NCBI GenBank assembly: GCA_964592425.1
Contig: CAZQCG010000009.1
Span: 62,001-126,000 of the forward strand
Direction: 5' to 3'
From: Viridilinea sp964592425
GTDB lineage: Bacteria; Chloroflexota; Chloroflexia; Chloroflexales; Chloroflexaceae
DNA length: 64,000 nt
This document shows positions 35,694 to 45,700 of the stretch, one piece after another (position 1 is the stretch's first letter; every line of letters begins with the position of its first letter). The notes below the pieces were generated by a model. That model saw only the letters and a list, made by a program, of their open reading frames with translations, was not told where the DNA came from and did not search any database. The position numbers and the translations under genes are program-made.

Positions 35694-37199
35694 ATGTATA
35701 CTCCGACCCTTGAAGAGGTACGCGCCCTGCAAGATCAGGGCAACCTCTGTCCGATCTACCGCGAGATCCTTGCCGACCTCGAGACGCCGGTCTCGGCCTA
35801 TCTCAAGGTGGCCCAGGGCGCCTACAGCTTTTTGCTCGAAAGTGTCGAGGGTGGCCAGCACCTGGCACGCTACTCGTTTATCGGCAGCAATCCCTACCTG
35901 GTGCTGCGCCTTGATCGTGGCACGGCCCAGGCCACCCAGGCTGGCTATAAGCAGAGCCTGCCCTATCACGATCCACTGATGGTGCTCGATAGCTACCTGC
36001 GCGCTTATCGCCCCGTGCGCCTGCCCGACCTGCCGCGTTTTGTCGGTGGCGCGGTGGGCTACCTGGGCTACGAGACGGTCAGCTATTTCGAGCGCCTGCC
36101 GGTGCCTGAGGCGTGCGCCTACCAACTGCCCGAAGGCTGCTGGATGTTTGTCGATACGCTGCTGATCTTTGATCACCTGCGCCATAAGATCAAAGTGCTT
36201 TCGCATGTTCACCTTGATGCGCCCGACCTGGCCGAGGAGTACCAGCGGGCGACCGAGCGCATCGAGGTGCTGATCGCCCGCCTGCGCCAGCCCCTGCCCG
36301 CAGGTGCGGCCAAAGAGGCCCAGGCCAGCCAGCAGCCAGCTGTGCCGTCGGGCACGCCCGGCTCCAACCTGACCCGTGAGCAGTACCACGCCAACGTGCT
36401 GCGGGCCAAAGAGTACATCGCGGCTGGCGATATCTTCCAGGTAGTGCCCTCCCAGCGTTTTATACGCCCCACCACTGCCGACCCGGTGACGATCTACCGC
36501 GCCCTGCGCACGGTCAACCCTTCGCCCTACATGTTCCTGCTGCGTACCGCCGAAGGCGATCTGGTAGGGGCCTCGCCTGAGTTGCTCGTGCGGGTGCAGG
36601 AGGGCGAAGTGCTGACCCACCCGATTGCTGGCACCCGCCGCCGCGGCCACGACCTGGCCGAAGATGCCGCCCTGGCCGAAGAGTTGCTGCACGACGAAAA
36701 GGAGCGCGCCGAACACCTGATGCTGGTTGATCTAGGGCGTAACGACATCGGGCGCGTCAGCCAGCCCGGTAGTGTGCGTGTGCCCGAGTTTATGTTCGTT
36801 GAGCGCTATAGCCATGTGATGCACCTGGTCAGTCATGTCACTGGGCGACTACGCGAAGACCTGAGCGCCCTTGATGCATTGCGGGCCTGTTTTCCTGCCG
36901 GCACGGTCAGCGGGGCCCCCAAGATCCGCGCTATGGAGATCATTGCCGAGTTGGAAGGCACACGCCGGGGTGTCTATGCCGGCTGTGTTGGCCATGTCGG
37001 CTTCAATGGCGACCTGGATACATGTATTGCATTACGGACAATGGTGGTGCAACATGGGGTTGCCTATGTGCAGGCTGGTGGTGGAGTCGTTGCTGATAGC
37101 GACCCCGAAGGGGAATATCAGGAGAGCTGCAATAAGGCAGCCGCCCTGCTCCGGGCGATTGATCTAGCAGAGGAGTTACAGGCAGTAGGAAACTTATAG
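35694..37199 (+). CDS. trpE: Anthranilate synthase component I
   Basis: The enzyme converts chorismate to anthranilate with ammonia or with glutamine supplied by TrpG. The feedback-inhibition LLES motif is present (YSFLLESVEGG), as are GSNPYLVL, HPIAGTRRRG, LVDLGRNDIGRV and the C-terminal GGGVVADSDPEGEYQE. Length is typical at 501 aa. trpG is not in the window. It is probably cotranscribed with trpS. The stop TAG overlaps the GGAGGAAA ribosome site of the next gene. Confidence 0.95.
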   Translation: MYTPTLEEVRALQDQGNLCPIYREILADLETPVSAYLKVAQGAYSFLLESVEGGQHLARYSFIGSNPYLVLRLDRGTAQATQAGYKQSLPYHDPLMVLDSYLRAYRPVRLPDLPRFVGGAVGYLGYETVSYFERLPVPEACAYQLPEGCWMFVDTLLIFDHLRHKIKVLSHVHLDAPDLAEEYQRATERIEVLIARLRQPLPAGAAKEAQASQQPAVPSGTPGSNLTREQYHANVLRAKEYIAAGDIFQVVPSQRFIRPTTADPVTIYRALRTVNPSPYMFLLRTAEGDLVGASPELLVRVQEGEVLTHPIAGTRRRGHDLAEDAALAEELLHDEKERAEHLMLVDLGRNDIGRVSQPGSVRVPEFMFVERYSHVMHLVSHVTGRLREDLSALDALRACFPAGTVSGAPKIRAMEIIAELEGTRRGVYAGCVGHVGFNGDLDTCIALRTMVVQHGVAYVQAGGGVVADSDPEGEYQESCNKAAALLRAIDLAEELQAVGNL

Positions 37200-37209
37200 G
37201 AGGAAACGT

Positions 37210-38643
37210 ATGGCCGTTCCAACTGTGCCCTCGGCCCTGAGTGGTGAGCGTCTGCCGCTTGCGACCAAACTCGCCTTCGGGGCGGGCGACCTTGGCCCGG
37301 CCGTCGCGACAATCATCGCCTCGTTCTTCCAGCTCTTCTTCCTGACCACCATCGCTGGCCTGCCCCCCGGCCTGGCTGGGACTGTCCTGCTGATCGTCAA
37401 GATCTGGGACGCCGTGAACGACCCGGTCATCGGCTGGCTCACCGACCGCACCAATACCCGTTGGGGGCGGCGCCGGCCCTGGCTGCTCTTCGGTGCCCTG
37501 CCCTTTGGCTTCTTCTTCTTTCTCCAGTGGATCGTGCCGCCCTTCGACACGCCGGGCAAATTTGCCTACTACCTGCTGATTGCCCTGCTTTTCGACACCG
37601 CCTTCACGATCGTCAATGTGCCCTACACCGCACTCACCCCGGAACTGACCCGCGATTACGACGAGCGCACCAGCCTCAACAGCTTCCGTTTTGCCTTCAG
37701 CATCGGCGGCAGCATTCTGGGCGGCGTGCTGCACCAGATCATCGTGGCGCGCTTTCCCGACGACCCGCAGACTGGCTACCTGGTTTCGGGGGCATTGATC
37801 GGCATGCTGATCGCCCTGCCCTTCCTCTGGTGCTTCGCTGGCACCCGCGAACGCTACGCCCCGGAGGAGGGTAGCGACGAGTTGAGCCTGCCTGAGCAGA
37901 TCCGCTACGTCTTTAAGAACCGGCCCTTCCTCTTCGTCGTAGGCATCTACATGTTCTCCTGGCTGGCGGTACAGATCACCTCAGCTGTGCTCACCTTCTA
38001 CATCGTCTTCTGGATCGGCAGTGTGCCGCAGTTCCCCACCACAGCCTTCGGGCTCAGCTTTAACGACGCCAACGCGATCATCCCGCTGATGCTCTTTGTT
38101 GTGCAGGGCTCAGCCCTGGTCTTCCTCTTCATCTGGAGTGCGGTGAGCCGGCGCATCGGCAAAAAAGCGGTCTACATGATCGGGAGCCTGATCTGGATCG
38201 CGGTGCAGTCGTTTCTCTTCTTTGTTCAGCCTGAACAGATCACCCTGGCGATCATCCTTGGTTTGGTAGCAGGCGCTGGCATCGCCACGGCCTACCTCAT
38301 CCCCTGGAGTATGATGCCCGATGTGATCGAGCTGGACGAGTTGGAGACAGGCCAGCGGCGCGAGGGCATGTTCTATGGCTTTATGGTGCTGCTTCAGAAA
38401 CTGGGCCTGGCCCTTGGCCTCTTCCTGGTAGGCCAGGCCCTGCAAGCCTCCGGCTTTAACGAAAGCCTTGGGGCCGGTCAGCAGCCCGCGTCGGCGCTCA
38501 TGGCCATCCGCCTGATGATCGGGCCAGTGCCGACCATTGTGCTGATCTGCGGGATGGTGCTGACCGCCTTCTACCCGATCACCCGTGCGAAACACGAGGC
38601 CCTGCTGGCCCGTCTGGCCGAGCGCAAGCAGAGTGCCAGGTAA
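37210..38643 (+). CDS. GPH-family (MFS) cation:sugar symporter
   Basis: A polytopic protein of about 12 membrane segments, with the GPH signature GDLGPAVATII near the start and WDAVNDPVIGWLTDRTNTRWGRRRPW after TM2. A GTGERxxP-type loop has the form GTRERYAPEEG. It should import glycosides or related solutes with H+ or Na+. It starts 11 bases after trpE, which is odd company for a sugar transporter. Confidence 0.9.
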   Translation: MAVPTVPSALSGERLPLATKLAFGAGDLGPAVATIIASFFQLFFLTTIAGLPPGLAGTVLLIVKIWDAVNDPVIGWLTDRTNTRWGRRRPWLLFGALPFGFFFFLQWIVPPFDTPGKFAYYLLIALLFDTAFTIVNVPYTALTPELTRDYDERTSLNSFRFAFSIGGSILGGVLHQIIVARFPDDPQTGYLVSGALIGMLIALPFLWCFAGTRERYAPEEGSDELSLPEQIRYVFKNRPFLFVVGIYMFSWLAVQITSAVLTFYIVFWIGSVPQFPTTAFGLSFNDANAIIPLMLFVVQGSALVFLFIWSAVSRRIGKKAVYMIGSLIWIAVQSFLFFVQPEQITLAIILGLVAGAGIATAYLIPWSMMPDVIELDELETGQRREGMFYGFMVLLQKLGLALGLFLVGQALQASGFNESLGAGQQPASALMAIRLMIGPVPTIVLICGMVLTAFYPITRAKHEALLARLAERKQSAR

Positions 38644-38647
38644 GCCT

Positions 38648-39337
38648 ATGCGTAACTTCAGTGTGATCATCCCGACGCTGAACGAGGCGAGCCAGATCGA
38701 AGACTGTCTTGCTACCCTGCGCACGCTCGACCCGACTGTTGAGCTGATCGTCGCCGACGGGGGCAGCAGTGATGCGACGGTCGCCCTGGCCCAGCAGGCC
38801 GGGGCGACGGTGATCAGTGCGCCGCGTGGGCGTGGCCCGCAGTGCAATGCCGGAGCAGCTCTGGCCCAGGGCGATCTGCTGATCTTCCTGCATGCCGATA
38901 CCAGGCTGCCCGATGACTGCTTTGTGCTGCTGCGTCACCTCTTTGCCAATCCTACACTACAGGTAGCCAAGTTCCGCCTCAGCTTCGATGTCAACGACCC
39001 ACTCCTGGCCCTAGCCGCACGGTTCATGTGGATCGATACGCGCCTAACCAGCTACGGCGACCAGGGCGTCGTCGTGCGGCGGGACTTCTTCAACGAACTG
39101 GGCGGTTTCCCGCCCTGGCCGCTCTTCGAGGATGTGCGCTTCTTCGAGTTGGCCCGTGCTCAAACAAAGGTGGCCGTTGTCCCGACCAGGGTCGTCACCT
39201 CGGCGCGACGCTTTGTTGCCAACGGCACGCTCGCCCAACTGCTGATCGACCTGGGCCTCTGGATCGAGTATGTGGCCGGTATCTCACCCTTCGAGATTGC
39301 CGCCCGCTATGAAAAGAATCGCGTGCCACGCGAGTAA
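38648..39337 (+). CDS. Glycosyltransferase family 2, TIGR04283-like
   Basis: The GT-A fold is shown by FSVIIPTLNEASQIEDCL at the start, VADGGSSDATV, FLHADTRLP (the DxD-like site) and LFEDVRFF. The 229-residue size and the GPQCNAGAALA segment fit the short TIGR04283 group. The ATG at 38648 starts 4 bases after the transporter stop, so they are coupled. It has no clear membrane anchor. Confidence 0.85.
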   Translation: MRNFSVIIPTLNEASQIEDCLATLRTLDPTVELIVADGGSSDATVALAQQAGATVISAPRGRGPQCNAGAALAQGDLLIFLHADTRLPDDCFVLLRHLFANPTLQVAKFRLSFDVNDPLLALAARFMWIDTRLTSYGDQGVVVRRDFFNELGGFPPWPLFEDVRFFELARAQTKVAVVPTRVVTSARRFVANGTLAQLLIDLGLWIEYVAGISPFEIAARYEKNRVPRE

Positions 39338-39633
39338 ACGAAGCCATGGTTCAAACCGGCTTGACCGTTTGGGCGACAACCCGCCAGCCCGACAACCCGC
39401 CAGCGTGCGCTGTGGGGGCGGTGGGGGTTGTGGGGGTTGTGGGAGTTGGGGGGTGTCACGCATTGGTTTGCCCCGAATCCGCACCGGGTAGGGGCGGACC
39501 CACGTGTCCGCCCGCCATGCGCCGCATGGCGGCATTGACCACGTGGCAATGGCGCCATGCGCTGCGGCGCGGGCGGGCTGCGGCGGGCGGTGCGGTGCAA
39601 GACTTTACGTCACACCCGGAGCTGGGTTCATCC

Positions 39634-39662
39634 TTGCAAAATAGGAACACTCGTGCTATACT
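39634..39662 (+). promoter_or_regulatory. Promoter upstream of the two-repeat protein / sirtuin genes
   Basis: TTGCAA (39634-39639) and TATACT (39657-39662) are 17 bases apart, with the extended -10 GTGCTATACT. The leader would be about 140 bases long. The region 39338-39633 before it is GT-rich low-complexity sequence without a supported gene. Confidence 0.75.
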
Positions 39663-39808
39663 AAACACAGACCTGTCCTGCAGGCCGGGCGACAGAACGA
39701 CGGCGCAGCACGCGTCGCAGCAAGATCAAGTACGAAGTAGAACGGCAAGTCAGAGTTTAGGCCCGGTTGCGGCGTAACGCTGCGCCGCCCGTGGCAGGGA
39801 GTTCCCCT

Positions 39809-40549
39809 ATGAGCACCCCCGGCAGTGATCTGCGCAGTGTAACGCGCACCTACCGTACAGCCATCCGCCTCGGCGAAGATTTCATCACCCTGGAAGAGAC
39901 GATCAGCCTCCCGCTTGGGGCCTCCGATGAGGAGGTGCAGCAGGCGGTTGAGTTAGGCTGGCGCATCTACCAGGCCCAGCGGGCGGCGCTTGAAGCGCAG
40001 GTAGCAAGTGTACGCGAGAGCCAGCCCGCCCCCGCGCCGATCGTCGTGCGTGATCCCGACGCCCCGGCCAGTGACAAACAACGTCACTATATCGCCACTC
40101 TGCAAGAGCAATTGGCCTGGAGCAATGAGCAGCTCGGTGTCTATGCAAACGAGCATACGGTTGACCTGGTGACCATGACCAAGGGCCAGGCGTCGAGCTT
40201 TATTGACGGGCTGAAACGGCTTGCTGAGGAGCGCACACGCTACCACACCGAGCGCCGCGCCCAGGCTGTCGCGGAGGACGAGCCGCCGATCCCTGCGCAG
40301 CCTACCGTAGACAGCCTGCCCGCCAGCGAGCGCCCGGCCCGTAGCGCCGAACAGCCTGCCGCAGACAGCCCGCCCGCCAGCGAGCGCCAGATCCAGGCCC
40401 TCAAGCGGTTGGCCCAGAGCCTCAACCTCAGTCTGGAGGCCGAGAGCGAGCGCCGTTTTGGAGTCACCGTCAGCCAACTGAGCGACGAGCAGGCCCGCAT
40501 CCTCCTCAGCGAATGGCAGGCTCGCCCGGCTCGCCCGCCCCGCGGATGA
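39809..40549 (+). CDS. Unknown protein with two SDKQ-type helical modules
   Basis: The 246-residue soluble protein has an N-terminal region rich in charged residues (RTYRTAIRLGEDFITLEETI, a beta/alpha segment). Two related modules follow. The first (about 93-150) reads SDKQRHYIATLQEQL, then LVTMTKGQASSFIDGLKRL. The second (about 195-246) reads SERQIQALKRLAQSLN, then VSQLSDEQARILLSEWQ. An acidic Pro/Ala linker joins them. I recognise no named family. The ATG at 39809 has GGCAGGGAG upstream. It shares the promoter at 39634 and precedes a sirtuin by 70 bases. Confidence 0.7.
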   Translation: MSTPGSDLRSVTRTYRTAIRLGEDFITLEETISLPLGASDEEVQQAVELGWRIYQAQRAALEAQVASVRESQPAPAPIVVRDPDAPASDKQRHYIATLQEQLAWSNEQLGVYANEHTVDLVTMTKGQASSFIDGLKRLAEERTRYHTERRAQAVAEDEPPIPAQPTVDSLPASERPARSAEQPAADSPPASERQIQALKRLAQSLNLSLEAESERRFGVTVSQLSDEQARILLSEWQARPARPPRG

Positions 40550-40618
40550 TGCAGTTCGGGGCCGGGGGTGAGGGCCAGTCAGCGCATCCCAACGTCCCAC
40601 ATTCTAAGAGGTGCCTGG

Positions 40619-41362
40619 ATGGATCAGCTTGCAGCCCTGGCCGAAGTGCTTCGTGCGGCCCGCCGTGTGGCCATCCTGACCGGGGCGGGGATCTCGGCTG
40701 AGAGTGGCCTGCCTACCTTTCGTGAGGCCCAGACCGGCCTGTGGGCGCAGTATAGCCCTGAAGAGTTGGCGACACCGCAAGCTTTTCAGCGCAACCCCCA
40801 GCTGGTCTGGGACTGGTACGCCTGGCGTCGGCGGCTGGTTCTGGCAGCCGCGCCAAATCCAGGCCACCTGGCCCTGGTCGCCATGGAGCGCTACGTCCCC
40901 CAGCTGAGCCTGATCACCCAGAATGTTGATGGGCTGCATACCCGTGCCGGCAGTCGTGCGCCGATTGAGCTGCACGGCAACATTATACGGGTGCGCTGCG
41001 CTCGCGAAGGTACCCGCTACAGTGTCTGGGACGAGGGTGAACAGCGACCGCCGCTTTGCCCCGCCTGCGGGGCCTACCTGCGCCCTGATGTGGTCTGGTT
41101 TGGCGAGCAATTACCAACGGCAGCTCTTGAGCAAGCCTGGCAAGCGGCCAACCTCTGTGAGCTCTTCCTCTCGATCGGCACGTCGGGCCTGGTCGAGCCG
41201 GCCGCCTCACTGCCCCGCGTGGCCCAGGCCGCTGGTGCGACGCTGGCTCTGATCAACCTTGATGTGGCAACACGCCAGGAAGGCCGTACCTTCTATCTCA
41301 ACGCCAGGGCCGGTGAGGTGCTGCCCCGGCTGGTGGCGCTGGCCTGGCCGGAAGCGGCCTGA
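40619..41362 (+). CDS. cobB: NAD-dependent protein deacylase, class III sirtuin
   Basis: The Sir2 fold is shown by TGAGISAESGLPTFR (residues 21-35), TQNVDGLHTRAG and the catalytic His in ELHGN. In the zinc module the second pair is CPAC; the first pair keeps only one Cys (RCAREG), as in E. coli CobB. Tyr67 and Arg70 in WYAWRR form the YxxR motif of class III sirtuins that prefer succinyl or malonyl lysine (as in SIRT5). The ATG at 40619 has AAGAGGTG upstream. Confidence 0.92.
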   Translation: MDQLAALAEVLRAARRVAILTGAGISAESGLPTFREAQTGLWAQYSPEELATPQAFQRNPQLVWDWYAWRRRLVLAAAPNPGHLALVAMERYVPQLSLITQNVDGLHTRAGSRAPIELHGNIIRVRCAREGTRYSVWDEGEQRPPLCPACGAYLRPDVVWFGEQLPTAALEQAWQAANLCELFLSIGTSGLVEPAASLPRVAQAAGATLALINLDVATRQEGRTFYLNARAGEVLPRLVALAWPEAA

Positions 41363-41464
41363 TACGGTAACTGCAACCATCCACAGGCGTGATCGTCGTA
41401 TAGGGCAGGTAAGTTGCTAACGGCTTCCGTTTGAGGGAGGCCCTGAGCGAGAAGGAGTTTCACG

Positions 41465-41752
41465 GTGGATAATCGTCTGGTACGTAGCAAGAGCAACCGT
41501 ATGCTCAGTGGTGTCTGTGGTGGCATTGGACGCTACTTCGGCATCGACGCGACGATCGTGCGGCTGGTTTTTGTCCTGGCAGTGCTGAGTGGCCTCAGCC
41601 CGCTGATCTATATCATCCTGTGGATCGTGATGCCTGAGGAGGGTATGAGCTCGATCCAGCCGAGCAGCCCGCCTGCATTGAACCAGCCCGCAGGTGATCC
41701 CACCGGCGAGTGGCGCTATGACCCGTATACGGGCGAGCGGATCAAGCAGTAG
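41465..41752 (+). CDS. PspC-domain membrane protein
   Basis: The 95-residue protein begins with a PspC domain: NRMLSGVCGGIGRYFGID, then a membrane helix LVFVLAVLSGLSPLIYIILW ending IVMPEE. A short Pro/Ser-rich tail ends YDPYTGERIKQ. PspC proteins act at the membrane in envelope stress. No pspA or pspF-like gene is adjacent. The GTG start at 41465 has AAGGAG at the right distance. Confidence 0.9.
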   Translation: MDNRLVRSKSNRMLSGVCGGIGRYFGIDATIVRLVFVLAVLSGLSPLIYIILWIVMPEEGMSSIQPSSPPALNQPAGDPTGEWRYDPYTGERIKQ

Positions 41753-41761
41753 TAGACGCTC

Positions 41762-42790
41762 CTACTCCGCAGGGGCTGGCCCGAGATCGCTTGGGCGCAA
41801 CCAGCGATCATAGGCTACCAGCCGCTCGGCCACGCGCATAATGTAACGACGGCTGAGTAGACCGAAGATCAGGTCAAGCGGAACACTGCTTTGTTGTCGT
41901 CTGAATGGGCGCTGGTGAACTGAGGTCTGGGCCAGGCCGTAGGTGCGCTGAACTTCGGCTAAGGCGTGGATGTAGGGAAAATAGATCAGGCGTAGCTCAT
42001 GTGCTTGGGGGCGGTGGCGATAGAGGTGGAGTTGATGATCGTAGAGGCGGTAGCTCGGACGGCGAAAGGCGTGGAAATGGTAGAAGTAGAGTGGCTCTGC
42101 GTCGACCATAACCCGTTCGCCCTGGGCGCTGATCGTGTAGGTGGCCAGGTTCCAGGGGGCCAGGTTGGCCCCCTTCTGGTCTAGCTCGACCAGGCCCGCA
42201 AAACGCGCCGGCCACTGATCAAGGTATTTCTGATCGGCAAAACGGTCGGACTCATAGCGATCGTAGCACCACTCCAGGCACTGCTCACGCCACCAGTGTA
42301 GGCAGGCCAGCCCGCTCGTACTCCGCCGAAACGAGACCCAGCCTACGTTGTAGCGCCCCAATTTGGCCAGGCGGCGCACGCGCGGCGCGAAGCGGTGTGG
42401 CGTTACCGCCAGGTCATGGTGGCTAATGGCCGTGAACAAGGGCTGGGGATTGGCAAAAAAATAGAGATCGGCATCGAGATAGGTGATCAGGTCGATCTCG
42501 GATCGGTGATCAAGGATGTAGAGCGGCAGGGAGGGCGTGCAGGTGAAGTAGTACTCGATGCGGCTGCGGTTCGATCGCGCCTGCTGCAATGCCGCGTCGT
42601 CGCGCTCAAAATCGGCCATAGCGATCAGCATGACCCCAGGCAGATCTAAGGCATCAAGGGTGTTGTAGCAGGGCTCATCAAGGCAGAGTATCCAGAGCTG
42701 AAAGTCCGGGCAGTGCTGGCGCAGGGAGTGATAGAGCGCCAGGCCGCGTACTAGATAACCCTGATCGAAATAGGTGCAAAAATAGTACAT
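41762..42790 (-). CDS. GT-A glycosyltransferase-like protein
   Basis: The sequence runs from a GT8-like N-terminus (YFCTYFDQGYLVRGLALYHS, then LWILCLDEP) to a DxD in ITYLDADLYFF and a later region GVSFRR-like (YNVGWVSFRR) ending FYHFHAFRRP. This places it among GT-A transferases that use nucleotide sugars with a metal. The acceptor is unknown. It begins 7 bases after the BTAD regulator's stop, so they form one transcription unit. Confidence 0.75.
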   Translation of the reverse strand: MYYFCTYFDQGYLVRGLALYHSLRQHCPDFQLWILCLDEPCYNTLDALDLPGVMLIAMADFERDDAALQQARSNRSRIEYYFTCTPSLPLYILDHRSEIDLITYLDADLYFFANPQPLFTAISHHDLAVTPHRFAPRVRRLAKLGRYNVGWVSFRRSTSGLACLHWWREQCLEWCYDRYESDRFADQKYLDQWPARFAGLVELDQKGANLAPWNLATYTISAQGERVMVDAEPLYFYHFHAFRRPSYRLYDHQLHLYRHRPQAHELRLIYFPYIHALAEVQRTYGLAQTSVHQRPFRRQQSSVPLDLIFGLLSRRYIMRVAERLVAYDRWLRPSDLGPAPAE

Positions 42791-42797
42791 TGATCAT

Positions 42798-45700
42798 TCA
42801 TACCATCATGCCGCGGGTCTCGAGATCGGTGCCCGCCTGGCGCAACGCCTGCAGTTCACGGCTGACAGTTGCTACACTGACGCCGAGGGCGCGGGCCAGG
42901 GCCGCAAAGGTAGGGGCGGCCTCCTGGTGGGTGGCCTGTTCGATCAGCTGGCGCAACGCCTCACGTCGCCAGCTGTGCTCATCAGTGTTGAGCGAACGGG
43001 GCGGGAGTCGCCAGAGCACGGCCACCTCCTCCCACGCCTGCAGAGGCCGCCCGGTAGGGGCGCTCTTCAAGGGCAGCCGTACCAGGGCCTCGGCGGGGGC
43101 GGCCAGGCGGGCTACGGCCTGCCCGATGCGCCGGCTGAAGGGCGCGTTGCGCATAGCGGCGGCCAGGTCGGGGGCAAGTGTGGCGGCCTGGGTCTCCAGG
43201 TCATGCCAGGCAGCCTGGTAGAAGCGCGTCGCTTCGCCTGGCAGCGCAAGCGCCTCGGCGGCCAGGCCAAGCAGGTAACGCGGGTCAACAAAGCTCTGGG
43301 CGCGCTCAGCCAGCGCCGCCTCCGCTTGCTGTAGGGCCGCCAGGGCCACTGCTGTGCGGCCCTGGCGCACAGCACTCAGGGCACGCATGGCGGCAAGCAG
43401 GGCGTGGTAGAAATGTACACCCAGCTGAGCGTAGATCTGCTCGGCCTGGCCCAGGGCTGGTTCGACATGGTGCAGCCGGCCCTGCTCTAAGGCCAGCAGG
43501 CTCTGCCAGAGCCAGAACTCGCCAGCCACGCGCTGATCTTCAGCGATGAGCGCCTGGAGGGCGTCGAGTTGCGTCTGGGCCGCCAGCAGATCGTGGCGTG
43601 CCAGGGCCAGGGTAACCCACCGGCAGATGGTCAGGGCGGCGCTGCCGCCACGTTCGGCCCAGAGGGCGGCGGCCTGGGTGAGTAGCTGTTCAGCACGCTC
43701 GAAGGCCCCGATCTGAATAGCGATCTCGGCCAGGTTCTCAAGATCGGGCGGATCGACGGCGGCATAGCGCTCCAGACTGTTGATCACCGCCTCATAGCCG
43801 GACATAGCCTCGGCCAGACGCCCCTGGGCGTGATCGAGGGCGGCAAGGTTGGCCCTGGCGACCATGCCATCCATAATCAGGCCGTGGCTGGTGCAGAGGT
43901 CGCGCACCCGGCTGTAGCCGCAGCGAGCGGCGTCAAAGTCGCCAGCAAAGTGCTGGTAGATCGCCAGATTGCCGATCGCGGCCACCTCGACTGCGACGGC
44001 ACCACAGGCAGCGGCCAGGTTGCGGGCCTGCTCAAGATGGCCCACGCCCTCCTCAAAGGCACCCACAAACTGGGCCGCTTTGCCAGCCTGACAGGCCAGG
44101 CGGGCCAGCAGAGCCAGATCGGTCTGCGGGCCGGCAGCGGCAAGTTGGAACCGGGCATGCTCAAGGGCGGCCTGGTTGGCCCCCTGGTCGAGCCAGTAGT
44201 CAATGCGGGCCAGTTCGAGTTGCAGACGCTGGCTGTGGGTAGGTGGCAAGCGTGTCGCAAGCTGTTCAAGATCGGCGGCGTGCAGCTGTGGGCTGGTCGG
44301 TGGATACCAGCGCCAGATTTGCACCCGCTCGAAGAGCAACGCACACTGCCGCTCGTGGGCCTCGGCTACAGGCAGATCGGCATGGGCCAGGGCCGTCAGG
44401 GCCTGGTCGATCACGCGCAGGGCGGCGCGATAATCGGCGCGCTGCCGTAACTCGATAGCAGCAGCCAGCAAATGGCTAACGGCATGCCCCCAGGCTTCTG
44501 CGCCGAGGGCGTGGCGGCCCAGAACATAGTCGCTGGCATCGGGCCGGGTGCCAAGGGTAGCAAAGAGTTGCCGATGATAGGCCCGCCGTGTCTCCGGGCT
44601 CAAGCGCCGCTGAAGGGCCTGGTCGATCAGGTCATGGCCACAATCGTAGCCGTCGGGATTGGCCCGCAAGAGGTGGCGCTGGATCAATTCCTGGGCCTGG
44701 GCGACGACAGCGGCAGGTATCCAGCCCGTGATTGCCGCCAGGTCACTCACACCAAGGGGCCGGCCATGCACAGCCACGAGGTCGAGGAGCATGCGTGCGG
44801 CCGGGTCGAGATGGGCAAGGCGCGCGCCGATGGTATGGTCGGCGTCGGGGAGTAGGGCGGGATCGAGGCAGTGGGCCTCACAGCGCCAGCGCCCGTCGGG
44901 GCCGCGTTGCAGCGCACCCTGCTCAACCAGTAGGTCAAGGGCCTCACGCAGCAGCAGGGGGTAGCCACCACTGAACTGAGCCAACTGTTCGACCATGGCG
45001 CTGCTGCATGGGCCGATTGTGCGGCGCAGTAGGGTCGCACAGGCCGCAGGGCTGAGCGGTTCGAGCCGCAGGCGACCAGGGGCCAGCCGGGCCAGGCGCT
45101 GTAGTGCCGGCCAGCGCTCGGGGTCATCGCGGATGGAGGAGCGGTAGCTGGCGACGATCAGCAGCGGGCGTGTTGTGCTAAGGGCAGCAATTTGCACGAG
45201 CAGGCCCAGGTCGGCATCACCAGCCATGTGCAGATCGTCAAGCATCAAGAGCAAGGGTGTATGGACGGTCAGGGCTTCGACCAGGCGCAGGATCAACTCG
45301 CGATAGCGCTGCGGGTCACTGCCATCGTCGCTGGCTGGTTCAGGCTCGGTGGGGGCACTGGTGGCCGAAAGGCTGGTGGGGAAGAGGCGCAGCAGGCGGC
45401 GGTGCCAGACCGCAGGGAGCAGGGCGGCGACCTGTTCATGCTGGAGCGGGGTGAGCAGCGCCTGGAGCGCGCGCTCGATCACGCTGCCGGGCGGGCCAGC
45501 CCCGGCATAGGCCACCGCCCAGTCACGCCAGCGTGCATCGTCGGCCAGGTGGCCCAGCAGGTGGCTTTTGCCAATCCCTGCGCCACCCTCGATCAAGACC
45601 AGTCCGGCATGGGCACCAACAGCATCCATCCAGTCGAGCAACTGGCAGCGCTCTTCATCGCGCCCAACCAGAGGCAGAGCGGTGGGAAGATCGACATGGG

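Noticed and set aside
39346..39777. 143-codon open frame with GGGGTT-type repeats after the glycosyltransferase
   Set aside because: Low-complexity GT-rich sequence with no ribosome site or domain; a good promoter lies inside it.
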